DNA from: Chrysomallon squamiferum
Lineage: Eukaryota; Mollusca; Gastropoda; Neomphalida; Peltospiridae
Length of the DNA: 62,000 nt
Assembly (NCBI GenBank): GCA_012295275.1
Contig: CM022674.1
Location: 7,611,436-7,673,435 of the forward strand
Direction of reading: 5' to 3'
In this document: piece by piece, positions 1 to 14,199 of the stretch
How positions within the stretch are numbered: position 1 is the first letter of the stretch
Layout: every line of letters begins with the position of its first letter
Position numbers and translations under genes: made by a program
Notes under the pieces: model-generated
What the model saw: only the letters and a program-made list of their open reading frames with translations
What the model was told of the DNA's origin: nothing
Databases searched by the model: none

Positions 1-88
1 TGTCTTGATCACTTCATGTTGGTTTTTTGTCTCCTTCTTCAAATATCCCCACAACAAAACAATATTTCGTTTTGTTTTTGTATTCTAA

Positions 89-157
<69 letters not shown>

Positions 158-300
158 GAAAGAAAGAAAGAAAGAAAGAAAGAAACCCAAAACCCCTCCA
201 AAAAAAACCCCAAAACCCTAGCAAACCCAAAGAAAAAATAAATAAGAAAAGAAAAAGAAAGAAAGAAAAAATAGCCCCCCCTTTTTTTATGACGTTATAG
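1..300. repeat. (AAT)n and (GAAA)n low-complexity region
   Basis: AAT at about 88-155, GAAA at 156-184, then A/C-rich sequence. No gene. Confidence 0.9.
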
Positions 301-369
301 ACAGTCATTACATCAAACTATTTAACATTTTAAAAGTTTAAAACAGTGAACTACTTTTAAAACGTAATG

Positions 370-860
370 ATGTTATAAATCGCGGCCAGCAATTTCCTTG
401 CACCGTTTCATCAGTTATTCACACACTTGTTAACATCACAGAGCTAGCGAACCGCAAATAAAACGAATGAATCTACGTCATTCATCTCTCGAGCCAATGA
501 AATTACGACAGAGAAGCGCGAGCGTAAAGCGACGTCAGTAAAGAATGATTTAGCGAGTTCATTACGAAAAGCGATCATTCTGGACAAATCGTAAAGCAGA
601 ACGTGCGATTCATAACGACATTGGCTGGCATTTCATCGTCATTCAATTAGTTTCATCTATTGGCAGTTTAGTTAATACGCGTAGAGACTGCAGTGTGCTG
701 GAGACGAGCTTTTATAGGACATTAATACGAGGTGCAGAGGATAACAGCCCGGATCCGTGATCTATTCACGTCACGATCACGTCTCTATCTGTTTCACGTG
801 ACCGTTCCCGCCTGTTTCCAGTGTGCAGTCATCCGGTTACAGCGCATTTTAAAGAGGCAC
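370..860. other. Non-repetitive island, possible regulatory DNA
   Basis: Higher CpG and complexity than the flanks, with no coding frame. It contains clustered CACGTG/ACGTCAC words (763-802). No gene seen from 300 to 1210. Confidence 0.3.
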
Positions 861-1209
861 AATAAAAACGTGTTCCAGTAAAAATAAAGGTTTTGAACGC
901 AGTTATAACAACGTCGTTAGTTAAACAGAAGTTTTAAACATAATTATGCAATAAATGTCTTTAGTCAAGCTCAAATTATATGCATAATTATAATATAGAA
1001 GGGTCTGAAGACATATTAAAGTATTTTAGTACAAAATGGGGATTTAAAAATAATTTTTGTAATAAGAAGGGTTTTAAACATAATTATGTAACAAAGACGG
1101 GTTTAGGAGATATAATAAAGTTTTGTTTAGTAAAATAAGAGTTTGAAGTGTTTTAGTAATAGAAGGATTCAGAACATAGGCTACTACGTTGTAACTACTT
1201 TTGCGACTA

Positions 1210-1335
1210 ATACAGTACAAAACCATCACCACCAGTACTACTACTTCTATAACCATTGCAACTACTACTACTACTACTGCTACTACTACTACTGCTACTG
1301 TTACTACTATTACTACTACAACTATTACTATCGTA
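1210..1335. repeat. (ACT)n-rich tract
   Basis: Interrupted ACT/ACC/ATT triplets. The following 1335-1985 is AT-rich with nothing recognisable. Confidence 0.85.
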
Positions 1336-1985
1336 ACTAAGATAAAACAAATTAAGGAAGGTTTAGAAGGAAATCGTTGCAAACTCTCGCAATGCTCAGA
1401 CCAGTAGTCTTCGGAAAAGGACATCATTTTTGTGTGTGTGATAAAATCATGGAGAATAATTTCATTTCTTTCTCTTTTGTAAAGTTATTTATTGAGTGTT
1501 ATTACACTTTTTCATTATTAGATTTGGTACAAGAAATTGCTCTGGTACATTTTTAGTATCATATAAATAAAAATGATTAAGAATAAACCAGTTATTTTTA
1601 TTCTTTCCTTTTGATCGAGGTGAGTAATTTCAGAGGAAAGTCAAGTTTACACAGACGTACTTTGATGCCAGACACTGGAACACACTGGCAGAAAGCTAAG
1701 TTACATAGTAAGTTACATCGTGTTTGCAGAGCAGAATTGCACTTTTAGGGTTAGAAAAAAAGAAAAAGAAAAACGTTTTTGAAAAAAAGTCATCGTATCT
1801 TGCTGTTATGTACAGCGGTTGCAGGATCAAAAGATGAAGAGTTGTTATTTACTTACTTGAAAACTTTAATATAATTTAGTAACAACAGTTCACGTAACAC
1901 AAATACCTAATCATTAAAAAAAAAGAAAAAAAAGATTTCCAATCTGACTATCTGCTTGGTTTCTTACGTATATAGACATATACCT

Positions 1986-2010
1986 GCCACACACACACAC
2001 ACACACACAC

Positions 2011-2052
<42 letters not shown>

Positions 2053-2315
2053 CACACACATATATATATATATATATACACATATATCTACCTAACTACC
2101 TAGATACATGCGTATTCATATACAGACACATATACGTATATGCATCAGTTACACATATACATGCATACACATATAAATATATACATAGATACATAGATAT
2201 ACATACATAAATATATACATATACATACATAAGTACATGCATAACATACAAACATAACACACACACACATTCATGCATATTCAAAGAACGAAATAAAGAA
2301 AGAAAGAAAGAAACA
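1986..2315. repeat. (CA)n, (TA)n and (CATA)n tract
   Basis: CA repeat to about 2045, then TA and ATACATAC repeats, and a short GAAA run. Confidence 0.95.
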
Positions 2316-2319
2316 ATTT

Positions 2320-3219
2320 CTTTCTGTTACTTACAAAAAAAAAGGATTTTATGAAAAAGTTTATTAAAATATCATTTATTACAGATCCTGAAAATTAAAA
2401 AAAAAAAAATTCAGTTGCAGTTCTCCTACCCGAGGGACAACAAAAGATGAAATGATCGAAGACATGCGTGCTGTGGTAAGAGTGCACTTCCTGTGCCTCC
2501 CTGCCCCGGTGCAGACGTGAGGTGAATTATTTAAGAAGATTGATTACCGCGGCAGGTGCTGTTGCCTCGCTTAATGCGTCCTCTGTGAATAATTTAACTT
2601 TTTACTCCGTTTGTTGCTTCCACTTTTTTCTTCGTTTTTCAATTAAAACTATGAATATATTATATGTGTTTGTGTGCATGCAGTTGTGTGTGCCTGTGTT
2701 ATTTAAATGTAAAAACACGAGAAGACGGTGCAGCAGTAATAAAACGTGTGTATTTGACTGCTAACTCGACTTGTCTGTGTTTTATCTGCTGTTCTCTTCA
2801 GCTCGGACACCGCTGTCGCTTAAAGAAAGAACAAAAAAAAAAAGAAGTCGTATATCGCATTTATCATAAAGCTTTCTGTTCAAAACATATTGATTCACAA
2901 ACTCAATTTATTTTCGGTTATAAACATTAATATATGAAATTTCCGTGGAAACACATCGCTTCGCCGAGAGAGAACAAAGACTCGGTGTTTGTACACGACT
3001 GGACGCAGGGGGTAATCGAACAAGAAAGTCGGGCACTGTTGAACACTCTGTGGCCGAGATTGACAATTCTTGTCATGGCCGCAGAGGACTTTCCGGTCCC
3101 CCCCAGTCCCTATCCTGAATAAACAGACTGTGTACAATTAACACCGATACACACACAGAACACACAAAACAATCACAGCAGCAGAAACAATAACAACAAT
3201 GAAAACAATTTCATATGGT
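2320..3219. other. Mostly non-repetitive DNA, no gene recognised
   Basis: A more GC-rich island at 2930-3130 carries short overlapping frames on both strands (62 and 80 codons) that match nothing I know. Confidence 0.4.
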
Positions 3220-3655
<436 letters not shown>

Positions 3656-4178
3656 TTTCTCTTTCTATAACCTGTGTTTATTTAGTGTATGGCGAGCACA
3701 AAATTAAAACAAGGATTATTTGCCAGAGCTAAACCGCTCGGTCGGCGGACGCCTGAACCGGACATTGTGGTCATTTCGTAGCACAAACTGGCCCCTCGGT
3801 GTCTCGTGGGAAATTCCTCATCTCAGTCAAGTGTCGACTTCATTGATTGTGGCATCTCACTGAAAACACACGCTGTTTAGAAAACAAAGATCTATGGGAG
3901 AAAACAGAGGGATTTGTGGGTAATTATCGTTATGAGTGTTCGGATGACGTGGTCACTCAGAGGTGAATTTTTCACTTCAAACAGCAACGTGAACGTCACG
4001 TGAACGTCACGTGAACCGTTGAATTACGGCGTGAATTTTTTGTTACAGTTTGAGAAATTAGAGGGTGATAATAAATTAAAAATTAAAACAGTTCGTTAGA
4101 AGGCGGGAGACAAGAGAGTGAGACAAGGATGAGAAAGTCAAGAGAAATTTAGTGAGATAAAAATGTGAGATAGAGACG

Positions 4179-4181
<3 letters not shown>
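3656..4181. promoter_or_regulatory. Non-repetitive island with tandem CACGTG/ACGTCAC sites
   Basis: The 11-bp word GTGAACGTCAC is repeated at 3989-4013, creating two CACGTG E-boxes (3997 and 4008), each joined to an ACGTCAC CRE-like half. Function is inferred from motif shape only. Confidence 0.25.

Positions 4182-4238
<57 letters not shown>
4182..4238. repeat. (GA)n microsatellite
   Basis: GA repeat of about 55 bp. The next 750 bp (to 4990) are AT-rich with nothing recognisable. Confidence 0.95.
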
Positions 4239-4240
<2 letters not shown>

Positions 4241-4989
4241 AGACAGTCTGATACAAAGATAACACAGATGATTAAAGAAATGAAAAGAGAATTTTTTTTA
4301 ATAAAAACAAATGAAGAAAAAAGGAGATACCCAGATATTAACTTTTTAGATGCTGTTGTACGAGAAGCCAAAGCAGTATTAAAATAATTTATTTAAAATT
4401 TATCTAGGTTATTTAGAAACCATTTTACTGTGGATCCAGGAAAATGATGTAACTGTAATAAACCTACACAGACTGCACGGTGACACACTTCACGTAAGTG
4501 ATGTTATCACGCACGCTTACGTACAGAATTAAAATCGTTTAATCGCTCTTGTTTATCTGCGTGTTCCTCCCAACATTTACTCCGAGAGAAACGACAAAAG
4601 TTACAAATGTCAGATTCACATTTAAACAGTAAAAACAATTTACATATTGATTCAGTGATTCACTTATCCTGCTGATATTTGGCCAAAATAAAAGATCTTT
4701 TTTTAACTTGCAGAATACTGATACATTCTTTATTTACTTAAAACGGGTAGCCGAGACTGACAATGACGTAAGTAAATAAACCTGGGTTATGTGACAAAAT
4801 GTGTTTTAACGTACAAATGGAACCAATTATCGGATAAAAATGTTATATAAACAAATATTGTTTATATCTGTACGTTCGGCTTGCAGTCTGTCACTTAATT
4901 AATTGTTGGATAATAAGACAGTGACCTTGCAATAAACATGTATTCAGTGATTTGAATGAAGAAAGGAATAAATACAGTTTATTCTATTA

Positions 4990-5147
4990 CTACAATAACA
5001 CACCCACATAATTATATATACACACAATCACATACAAATACTTACATACACAGAGACACACACACACATATATATACACAAACACAGTCATATACAAATC
5101 ATACGTACATATACAAATACATACAACTTCAACATACCCAGAGACAA

Positions 5148-5196
<49 letters not shown>

Positions 5197-5253
5197 TATA
5201 TACATATATACACATACGCACAGAGAGACATTTACGAGTCGATATTTCAGAGT

Positions 5254-5334
<81 letters not shown>

Positions 5335-5339
5335 CTCTC

Positions 5340-5389
<50 letters not shown>

Positions 5390-5390
5390 A
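4990..5390. repeat. Compound CA / CT / TA microsatellite
   Basis: CA-rich to 5215, CT at 5257-5340 and TA at 5341-5386. Confidence 0.95.
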
Positions 5391-6425
5391 ATCACAAGCA
5401 TATAATGTACAAGAAAAAAAAGAGCAAATGTACTCTACTCTGCTCTGTTCGGACTAGTAATAATAGATTATTTATACAGAATGAAACATATTTTACTGCT
5501 CCTCTGTCAACAAGTAACGAATAAACTAATAATTATCAGCAAGCGTTTGTCAGTGTAAATTTCATCTGTGTACGAATTAATTCATATCGTATAAACCAAA
5601 GCCTTTACTCTGTTTTTATTTCATCTTTTCCTTTATTTACGTTATCCTCGGACAAGCGAAGAATCATTAAGAATCACAGAGCTTAATTCGTAATCTAGCA
5701 GAAACGATGTTGTTGATCGGCAGTTCTCTACCGAATACGAACTACGTCATTGCGCGCTTTGTAAAAAATGTCTCGTATGAAAATAATCTGCCCTTAACAC
5801 TACCACAGACAAAAAGGAAAACAAAAAATTAATAATGAAGATGATGATGATGGTGATGATGATGATAATAATATCAATAATAAACATGATAATGATGATT
5901 TAATAATAATAATAATAATAATAGCAGCAGCATCGGTAACAATAATAATAATAAAATTTATTGAAACAAGGAGATGGTATTGTTAGTTTACAGGTTTTAA
6001 GTTCAGTTTACACATTTCTAGGTTCTTGTATTTGCTCATCTGTAATTGTTGTAGTAGTTGATGCTGATATTTCATTGATACTGTTTTGTTTCATAAATAA
6101 CGGTATTAAATGACTGTAAAACTATACTACTACCACCACTATTACTTCTGCTGTTTTATACATTTGAACAAAGCGTTTGTCTCAGTAGTTAGAACATGGA
6201 TAAACTGATACAGACCGGTATTAATAGTAAATCTTTTAAAGTAATATATACCACATATCACACCACTAAGACACAGCATCACGTCACATTATTTTCAGTG
6301 TTGTGTGGGTGTCATGCAGGGAGAACACTTATCTCCCCTGTTATTTTACTTGTTTGTTAAATTAATCATTGTAAAACATCGACATACAGACAGACAAACA
6401 GACAGAATCCTCGCTATATTCACAT
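5391..6425. other. AT-rich DNA with a GAT/AAT tract, no gene
   Basis: (GAT)n and (AAT)n occupy 5836-5960. The remainder shows nothing recognisable. Confidence 0.6.
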
Positions 6426-6654
6426 CACTACAGTAACACCCACACACACAGATACATATACTGTGATAAACACACATACACGCACACGTACGTACACATA
6501 CATACGCACAGGTGTACACAGAGACACACATACAGAGAGGCACATATAAAGACATACGCACATACACGCAGGCAAATACATCCATACAGATACACATATA
6601 CACACATTCATACCAAAAAACCCAACTACATATACATACATACATATACATATA

Positions 6655-6693
<39 letters not shown>

Positions 6694-6990
6694 TATATGT
6701 CTATATACACAAACACACACATACATACAAACACACACAAACACATACACATGCATACAAACATACACACACAAATATATATATATGTATGTTTGTATGT
6801 ATGTGTATGTGTTTGTGTGTGTTTGTATATATGTATGTTTATATATACATATATATGTATGTATGTACGTATGTATATATATTTCCTATAATATGTGTGT
6901 GTGTGTGTAAAATAACACATTTAAACAAACACACCACACACACACACATACGCCCACTCACTCTAACACACACATGTATACAGTTTAGTA
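6426..6990. repeat. (CA)n / (TACA)n / (TATG)n compound repeat
   Basis: CA-rich words to 6775, then the complementary TATG/GTGT words to 6910, then CA again. Cys/Val/Tyr-rich frames are repeat translations. Confidence 0.95.
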
Positions 6991-7330
6991 CATCACACAT
7001 GAAAACACTCCGCACACAGTTTGCCAGTTTGTCACACCTCACGGTCGAGCAGGCCAGTGTTACTGTTGTAAATTATTTCATTAACGAACTCACCACCAGT
7101 TTGCATTTCGCAGATTTCGCCTTCGCGGTTTCCACTCCGACTAATAGTGAAACTTCGTCATCCGTGCCATTTCTACGAGCAATGTGTCGTGTGGTTTTAG
7201 GAAACCAAAGAAAAACGAATGAACAATCACGTTACAGCTTTGATGTTAATCATATTTTACAGCGCGTCAAAGACTTTGTTTACAGGGAAACAATTGTGTT
7301 ACTGTTGCAATAACCACGATGTCGGAGTAA
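6991..7330 (+). other. Non-repetitive island with an unrecognised 100-codon frame
   Basis: From the Met near 7000 the plus strand stays open to 7313 and includes ASLSHLTVEQASVTVVNYF and SFDVNHILQRVKDF. The composition is protein-like, but there is no known domain, no promoter and no splice evidence. It may be chance. Confidence 0.2.
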
Positions 7331-7661
7331 CAGCCAATATGCTGAGTAAATAATTTAAAGGTTGAAGACGTTTTTTTTTTGTTTGTTTTAACGTATTTAT
7401 TTTCTTATTTTAAACAACAACAGCAATAACAAAAAATAAAAAAATAAAAAAGAAGCAACAACTAAAAGAATGGAAAAATAAAATGTAAAATTTATTAGAC
7501 GAAATTTTTAATTTGTTTTATTTTTATAAATAAATAAATTGTTTTCAAAACTATATAAAAAAAAAAGTAAAAAAAAAAAACAAAATAAAAAAAAATAAAA
7601 ACAATTTTTTTTAAAAATAATAAAAAAATAATAATAATAATAAATAATAATAATAATAATA

Positions 7662-7692
<31 letters not shown>

Positions 7693-8235
7693 CAAATAAG
7701 AAACAAATGAGAAAACGAAAATAATAAAAAAAAGAAAAAAAAAGAAAACTAAATATCTAACCAAGTAACTAACTAACTTGATAAATAAATAAATAAATAA
7801 ATAAAATTATATAATGAAAAATTAGAAAACGAAAAACAAAAACGGCAGTATAAAAAAGAGAAAACCTGAAACAAATATTTAATCACAAAGTAGCTGAGTG
7901 GACAGAGTAAAAGATAAAAAGTAAGAAATCTTGAAAACCTCAGCGATTTGCCACAGTTTAAACAAAACATTTTACAAATGTAATGTTTTATTTAAAACAA
8001 CAGCAAAGTTACAAAATCCAGTGCACTGATTTTTCACTGTATGTTTTATCTTGAATTTTTGTTTTATTTTATTTTTATTAGTTTCTTTTGTTTTGTTTTT
8101 AAAGCGAAAATCGAATAAATTTCATGAAATAAATTGCTTTAAATTGCTTTATGTTTGTTTATCTACATATGTCTCTATTTATTGTTCTCTGTGTGTGTGT
8201 GTTCACTAGTGGGTTGTAATGTTAGTATTCCGCTG
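7331..8235. other. A/T low-complexity DNA
   Basis: Long A-rich runs and (TAA)n at 7620-7690 and (AAAT)n near 7785. No gene. Confidence 0.8.
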
Positions 8236-8256
8236 ACACACAGACACACACACACA

Positions 8257-8322
<66 letters not shown>
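8236..8322. repeat. (CA)n microsatellite
   Basis: CA repeat with CAGA interruptions at the start. Confidence 0.97.
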
Positions 8323-8324
<2 letters not shown>

Positions 8325-8421
8325 AACGGAAATTTACTGAGATGTTGGTAGAGATTGAAATACATTTAATGAACCTGTCTTAATAAAGTCAAAACCGTCT
8401 ACAGCAACTACAACAACAACA

Positions 8422-8977
8422 ACATTAGAAACAGAAGACCGAGCGGATGTAATGTCTTCTTATCTGATCATAAACTAATAATAAAAAAACACGCACAACA
8501 CGCAGAACACGCACAACACAACAGCAAAAATAGCATGTACTTTAAAACAAACACAACACGGACAAAACAGGAAACACAACAACAACAACAACAACAACAA
8601 CAGATAATAACAACTATTATTATTACTATTAGTAGTAGTAGTAATAGTAGTAGTAGTAGCAGTAGTAGGAGTACTAACAGTAGTAGTTGCAGTAGCAGGA
8701 GTACTCAGTAATAGTAGCAGTATATTAGCAATAATAATAGCTATAATAATAAAACTATATAATTATAATAACATTAGACACTTGATTAAACGGATGTAAT
8801 GTCTTCTTATCTGGACATAAATTAATAATAAAAGTACAAAACACGCACAAAACATTAGTAAAAATAGAATGTACTCTAAAACAAACACACGCACAATGAC
8901 AAAATAGGAAACACAACAACAACAATAACAACAACTATTGTTATTATTATTGTTGTTATTATTATTATTATTATTAT

Positions 8978-9018
<41 letters not shown>

Positions 9019-9185
9019 TAGTGATAATAATGCTATAATAATATAACTATGTAGTTATAACAACGTTAGAGACAAGACTGAACGGAAGCAAAGTCATCTT
9101 TAACTGGACATAAATTAATAATAAAAGTAAAAAACACGCACAAAACTAAAAGTAAAATGTAATTAAAAAAACCTACCGAACAACA
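8422..9185. repeat. Diverged tandem repeat of about 300-350 bp, 2.4 units
   Basis: Units start at 8422, 8770 and 9063, each with ATTAGA..., CGGATGTAATGTCTTCTTAT, GACATAAATTAATAATAAAA and ACACGCACAA. The first two end in internal (CAA)n and (TTA/AGT)n tracts. The third is truncated. Confidence 0.8.
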
Positions 9186-9229
9186 AACCTTCTTCATAAA
9201 ACATAGACACAACATGATATTTATTAATA

Positions 9230-9490
9230 GCAGTAATAATAATAATGATAATAATAAAAATAATGATACTGATGATGATTATGATGATAATGATGATGGT
9301 GATAGTAATGATGGTAAACATAATGATGATAATAATGATAATAATAAAGATAATGATAATGATGATGATGATTATGATGATAATGATGATGGTGATAGTA
9401 ATGATGGTAATAATAATGATGATGATGATGATGATGATTATAATGACAATGATGATGATGATAATAATAATAATAATGTTGATGATGATA
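9230..9490. repeat. (GAT/AAT)n tract with internal duplication
   Basis: A 47-bp block at 9271-9317 repeats at 9364-9410. The Asp/Asn-rich frame over it is a repeat translation. Confidence 0.85.
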
Positions 9491-9967
9491 CAGAACTAAT
9501 TATACATCTTTCATTTGAACGATACAGAAGTTTCTCTGTACTTTGCTAATCACAGTAGACTGGGTTTTTTTTATCAGCTTACCGGTAACCGGAAGCTCTA
9601 ATACCTTTACTAATGTAACATAAACTGGACAAACTGAAAGAATTAGTCTACAATAATAATAATAAAAAAAAGTAAAAAAAAAAAAAAAAAAAAGAAAACA
9701 TTGAAAAGAAAAAATGGATAATAAACGTGAAAAAAAAAATCCCAACAAAAAAAAAAAAAAAAAGTTATTTTCCTAGTAAATCGGCCATTAAATGTAGCGC
9801 ATTATTTCTTCCTTTGAACATGACGTACTCGAGCGTGAATTTTAATTATGCTTTGATTGTACGTAAGGTTAATGGCCAATTAAGGTCGGCCATGATTCTG
9901 TTTACTGCTGCAGCTAAACTGTGCAGAGTCGAAGCTATTATCCCAAGTCTGCGCTGTTAATTCCACT
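9491..9967. other. A-rich tracts and plain DNA
   Basis: Poly-A runs at 9662-9700 and 9728-9765. No recognisable gene. Confidence 0.6.
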
Positions 9968-10342
9968 ATTAATTTTCACAAGTAGTCGCGAGAGACTTCC
10001 ACAGCGTTCTCGTTATCTCTGTCACAGACAAGACTGTGTGCCCAGGACAGGCGTGCACGAGTTTTATAAACAATACTCGTTTACGGGTTATTTAGTAATA
10101 TGTTTATTAGGTATGCAGTAGATATATTCAAAGTATTAGAAGCATATTGACAAATACCATTAATTAGTTTGTATCTGCAAACTTGCTGTATGTTAATTTT
10201 CACAAGTAGTGGCATGAGACATTCACAACATTCAGAGACAGACTCTGAGAATAACAGATTCATTAGGCAGACAACATTTATATTCAAAATACTAAAAGTG
10301 TGTTAACAACTAATTAGTTCGTATCTGCAAACCTTCGTTATG
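9968..10342. repeat. Degenerate tandem repeat, about 155-220 bp
   Basis: TTAATTTTCACAAGTAGT occurs at 9969 and 10193; TTAGTTTGTATCTGCAAAC occurs near 10165 and, diverged, near 10313. Intervening sequence also aligns (ATATTCAAAGTATTAGAAGC). Confidence 0.65.
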
Positions 10343-10902
10343 GAATATTTAAATTTTAAATTAGAACATTATCTGTTAGAGCTGACAACAAAAACATTAT
10401 CTAAATTTAGAAGCAGTAATGTGAAGCTTCCTTAGAAACTGGAAGACGTTTTAGTACTGAAAGAGAAGACAGAAGACGCTGTTCATGTAATTCTGATATT
10501 GATGATGAGTTTCTCTGTGTTTTAACTCTACATCTTTATCTTTTGAGAGAAATAAATATATTCAATATCATTACATACTTATTACATAATAATATTTCAG
10601 AATATAAATTATACCACTTTTGTACAAACTTTCCTGATTTTTACAAATTGTCACAGAGAGTCAGTCTTCTGGTTCTGGATTAAATAACAATTAACATGTT
10701 TCTGTACCACTACAGAAAATACTGTTTAAATTACGTTTTGTTTAAACGTTCTCAGTATAGCACGCGGTGCAGTCTTCAGCGAAATAAACGTCTTGTCTTG
10801 TCTTGTCTTGTCTTGCCATTCAGTAAAGTAAAATGATTTTTGGTCCTTTTTGAATTTTTATTTACTTCGTTTTTCCTTTGATACGTGGTTATCAACAAAC
10901 CC

Positions 10903-10937
<35 letters not shown>

Positions 10938-11214
10938 AAAGAAACAACACAAATCATAAACTTAAACTAAAACCACTATATTTCTGTACAGTATTATTGT
11001 TTAACTATTATTTGTTAAAAAATTTTGTTAAAGTTTTTATAGTTAATAACTGTTAAGATATCATTAGTATTAACCAATCATTTAACATAATTTTACTTGT
11101 TTGGGTTTTCGTATTGATCAGTCTCACGTGTTTGAGTTGAGTTCTATTACATTAACAAACAATAACCGACACCTCAGTATTTTGTTATATTAACGAATAT
11201 TAGTCTGTCAGCAA
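10343..11214. other. AT-rich DNA, no gene
   Basis: Small (CTTGT)n at 10795-10815 and (CAA)n at 10900-10936; otherwise nothing recognisable. Confidence 0.6.
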
Positions 11215-11395
11215 ATCTATCTAGCTATCAGCATGTCTATCTATCTATCTGCGTAGAGATAGACAAATAGATAGAAGACATAATAGACAGCCATATGTAT
11301 GTATATTCAGAGATAGATAGATAGTTGGAGTCAGATATACAAATAATAGACACACATACACATGAATATAGATAAATAGATAGACAGATGATAAG
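11215..11395. repeat. (CTAT)n facing (GATA)n
   Basis: TATC/CTAT words at the left are followed by GATA/AGATAG words, so the halves are complementary. Confidence 0.75.
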
Positions 11396-12349
11396 AATAT
11401 CTAGCAGCGATAAAACAGTCACAGGTCACTGCTGGAACGGGAAATATCTCACAAAGGGGGATCGATCGTTCAGGCTGACATGTACAGACGCGCGGTCCAC
11501 AGAACACTTGAGCTGACTCTTAACCTGGCTCATATAAAACTCGCGTCTGAGGCGGATGAATGCGGGTATCAAATTGCTGGAACTAAATCGCATTACTTGA
11601 GATAAAGCCTTGTTGATGAACACATCAAACGTCGTTGTTGTAGCTGTCACAGCAGATCAGTGCCAGCTCTGTGTTTATTTCACTGTTTGCCTATTAACGG
11701 TCGTTTTGCCGTGCATCAATGATAAAGTTGTCTTTGTTAAGTCTGTGTAAAGCGTCTGCGAACGTCCGTCTTGTGCAGAGTCGGACATTTACACCTTTCC
11801 ACACGTTCTGTCGCCTTAATTTCGCTAATTCTTCTAATCGCGGAAAATACTAAAACTTGTGTAGCATAAAAATTAGTTATTATTTCTGAGATCGCAACAG
11901 TAATGGCCTCTAACGATTTCTAAAAACGTCCTTGTCAACAGTCGGTCTGAAAACCTGAATAGCAAAACCCACGGAGCTGTTATAAACTAATTCTACATCC
12001 ATGAGCCGTCATGGCGCGTATTGCTAAGGGAGATAACTCTGTTGTAATTGATTTCTTTCATACACAGTGATGAGAACGAGGTTTTATCTGTTTGCGATGA
12101 CGAGCGATTGTTAGACTGGGAATAAAATACTGTTTTATGGCGTCATAACGTGGCCGAATCAAATTGACATTTTGTCACGACAGCTGCATTCAGAAGTCGT
12201 GATAATTATATTATGCGTCGTAGATTAACGAGAACGCTGCCAACCGAAAAACCGGTTTTATTAGAAAAAAACCCACAAGAATACCAGTTTATCCATGACA
12301 AACAAAATAATAGATCAGCGGAATACTAACATTACAGAACACTAGTCTG
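11396..12349. other. Non-repetitive island, no gene recognised
   Basis: Among the most complex stretches of the left flank. A 74-codon minus-strand frame (11426-11650) includes FDVFINKALSQVMRF and LKCSVDRASVHVSL. It matches no family I know and may be non-coding conserved sequence or chance. Confidence 0.3.
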
Positions 12350-12441
12350 TACACACAGAGAGAAAAATAAATAGAGACATATGTAGATAAACACATATAC
12401 ATTCTGAGCTAGTTTGAAATACAGAGGATACACAATAGATG

Positions 12442-12521
<80 letters not shown>
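12350..12521. repeat. Dispersed repeat copy A plus (GA)n
   Basis: The unique part (12350-12441) contains AGACATATGTAGATAAACAC, ATTCTGAGCTAGTTT and AATAGATGGTCAGAGAG, then runs into an 80-bp GA tract. The same sequence recurs at 17611-17720. Confidence 0.7.
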
Positions 12522-12524
<3 letters not shown>

Positions 12525-13609
12525 ATTATTGTAATTTTGAATTAAAAAACACTTAATATCCGATTTTCAAATTTTTTATTATTATTATTTTTCAAAAATT
12601 TATTTTGATGTAGTGTGAAAATGCATTAAGCAAAATCAGTCAATATTAAAATATTCTCACATTTTGAGAAACTGGACATTAAGAATGAACAATACTTTGA
12701 AGATAGGTATGGGAACTGCGTACAAAAAACAAACATTTTAAATGTAATTACACTCGGCAGCTGAATTACACATACAATAATAACAAATAAATAATTAATT
12801 GGTGGAAACTGCAAATATACATTATAACCTGTGTTCAGCATAAAAATGAGAAAAATGTGTATTTTTTATTTATTTATTTTTTATTTAGTGAGTTGGACAC
12901 ATTTACACAAATATCTTGCTCCCACGCATTTATTTCTCCGATGTAAACAAGTTTAAACATGTTGAGAGGGGAAAAAAAAATCGTTTTCCTGTGAGAAAAC
13001 AATGAAAATAAATTTATCTGAAATGTTAAGAGCACTGACGAGTTTACGTCTTTGAAACGAGATAAAAACTGTGACGTCATGGCGTGACCAGAACAGAACC
13101 GCACAAATATTTTATTACGTTTTTATTTTCTCCTTATTATTATTATTATAATTATTATTATTATTATTATTATTATTATTGTTGTTGTTGTTGTTATTAT
13201 TATTAGTATTGTTATTATTAGTAGTATTGTTATTATTATTGTCATTATTATCATTATTATTATATTATTATTATTGTCATTATTATTATTATTATTGTTG
13301 TTTTTGTTGTTGTTTTATAATGTAATCAAATAGATGTAGTAGTTTGGTTACCACATATTACATTCGTTCTATTTTAAAAACGAATAATAATTTATCTTTA
13401 TTGTACTTTCGTCATCCGCTGTCATTTAAACATTTAAAAATGGATGACTAAAAAAAAGAAGAAAAAACAAAAAAGAAAGAATTTTCGCGAGGTGTAAAGT
13501 TACTGACATCGTTTTTGGATTATTTAAGTGAGTGATACATCAAGTGAAAATGAAGCCTTATTGTTAAAATACGGAGAACACTGTTCAACTGTTAAAAATA
13601 TTTATTTGA

Positions 13610-13640
<31 letters not shown>

Positions 13641-14199
13641 TTAATGAAAAAAAAATGTTATGTCAAAATAAAGATAGAATTACTAGGTGACGGCGTTAAT
13701 GATGTCTGAGTGTCATTCAGAGATATCGCTGTTACGTTTTCATTAATTCACAGTGTTTATTTTTTCTTTGTTAAACTGATTCCTCGGAGTGGATACGCTA
13801 ACAGAGCGGTGACAGTTAAATACAGTTTAACTTCCCAACACGTTTATAACATTAGTTGTGTTTGTACCAGTCGATGAAAACCAAGCGATCAAAGCGCTTC
13901 ATTTTAATGAAACCAGTATATTATTGTTCATCTGTTTATCAGCCATGTTTGCAAATGGCGTCAGATTTTCAGAAACTAATTTTGATAAAGTCCGCTTTAC
14001 TCCTACAAATTAGTTATTTTTTTTTATTTTTATAACGTAATTAATTAAGTTTGTGCAGGATATATATATATATATATATACATTAATGACCTTTATGATT
14101 AAATTAAATATAAAATCTTGTGATAGTAAATATTAAATTTTAGAGCCAAGCATGACACTAGTTAAATAAATAATACTAATACTACAGTTATAATATGTC
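12522..14199. other. AT-rich DNA with a (TTA)n tract
   Basis: (TTA)n with TTG variants spans 13134-13315 and poly-A lies at 13617-13640. No gene recognised. Confidence 0.7.

Noticed and set aside
9214-9549. Asp/Asn-rich acidic protein
   Set aside because: It is a GAT/AAT repeat translation with no supporting signals.
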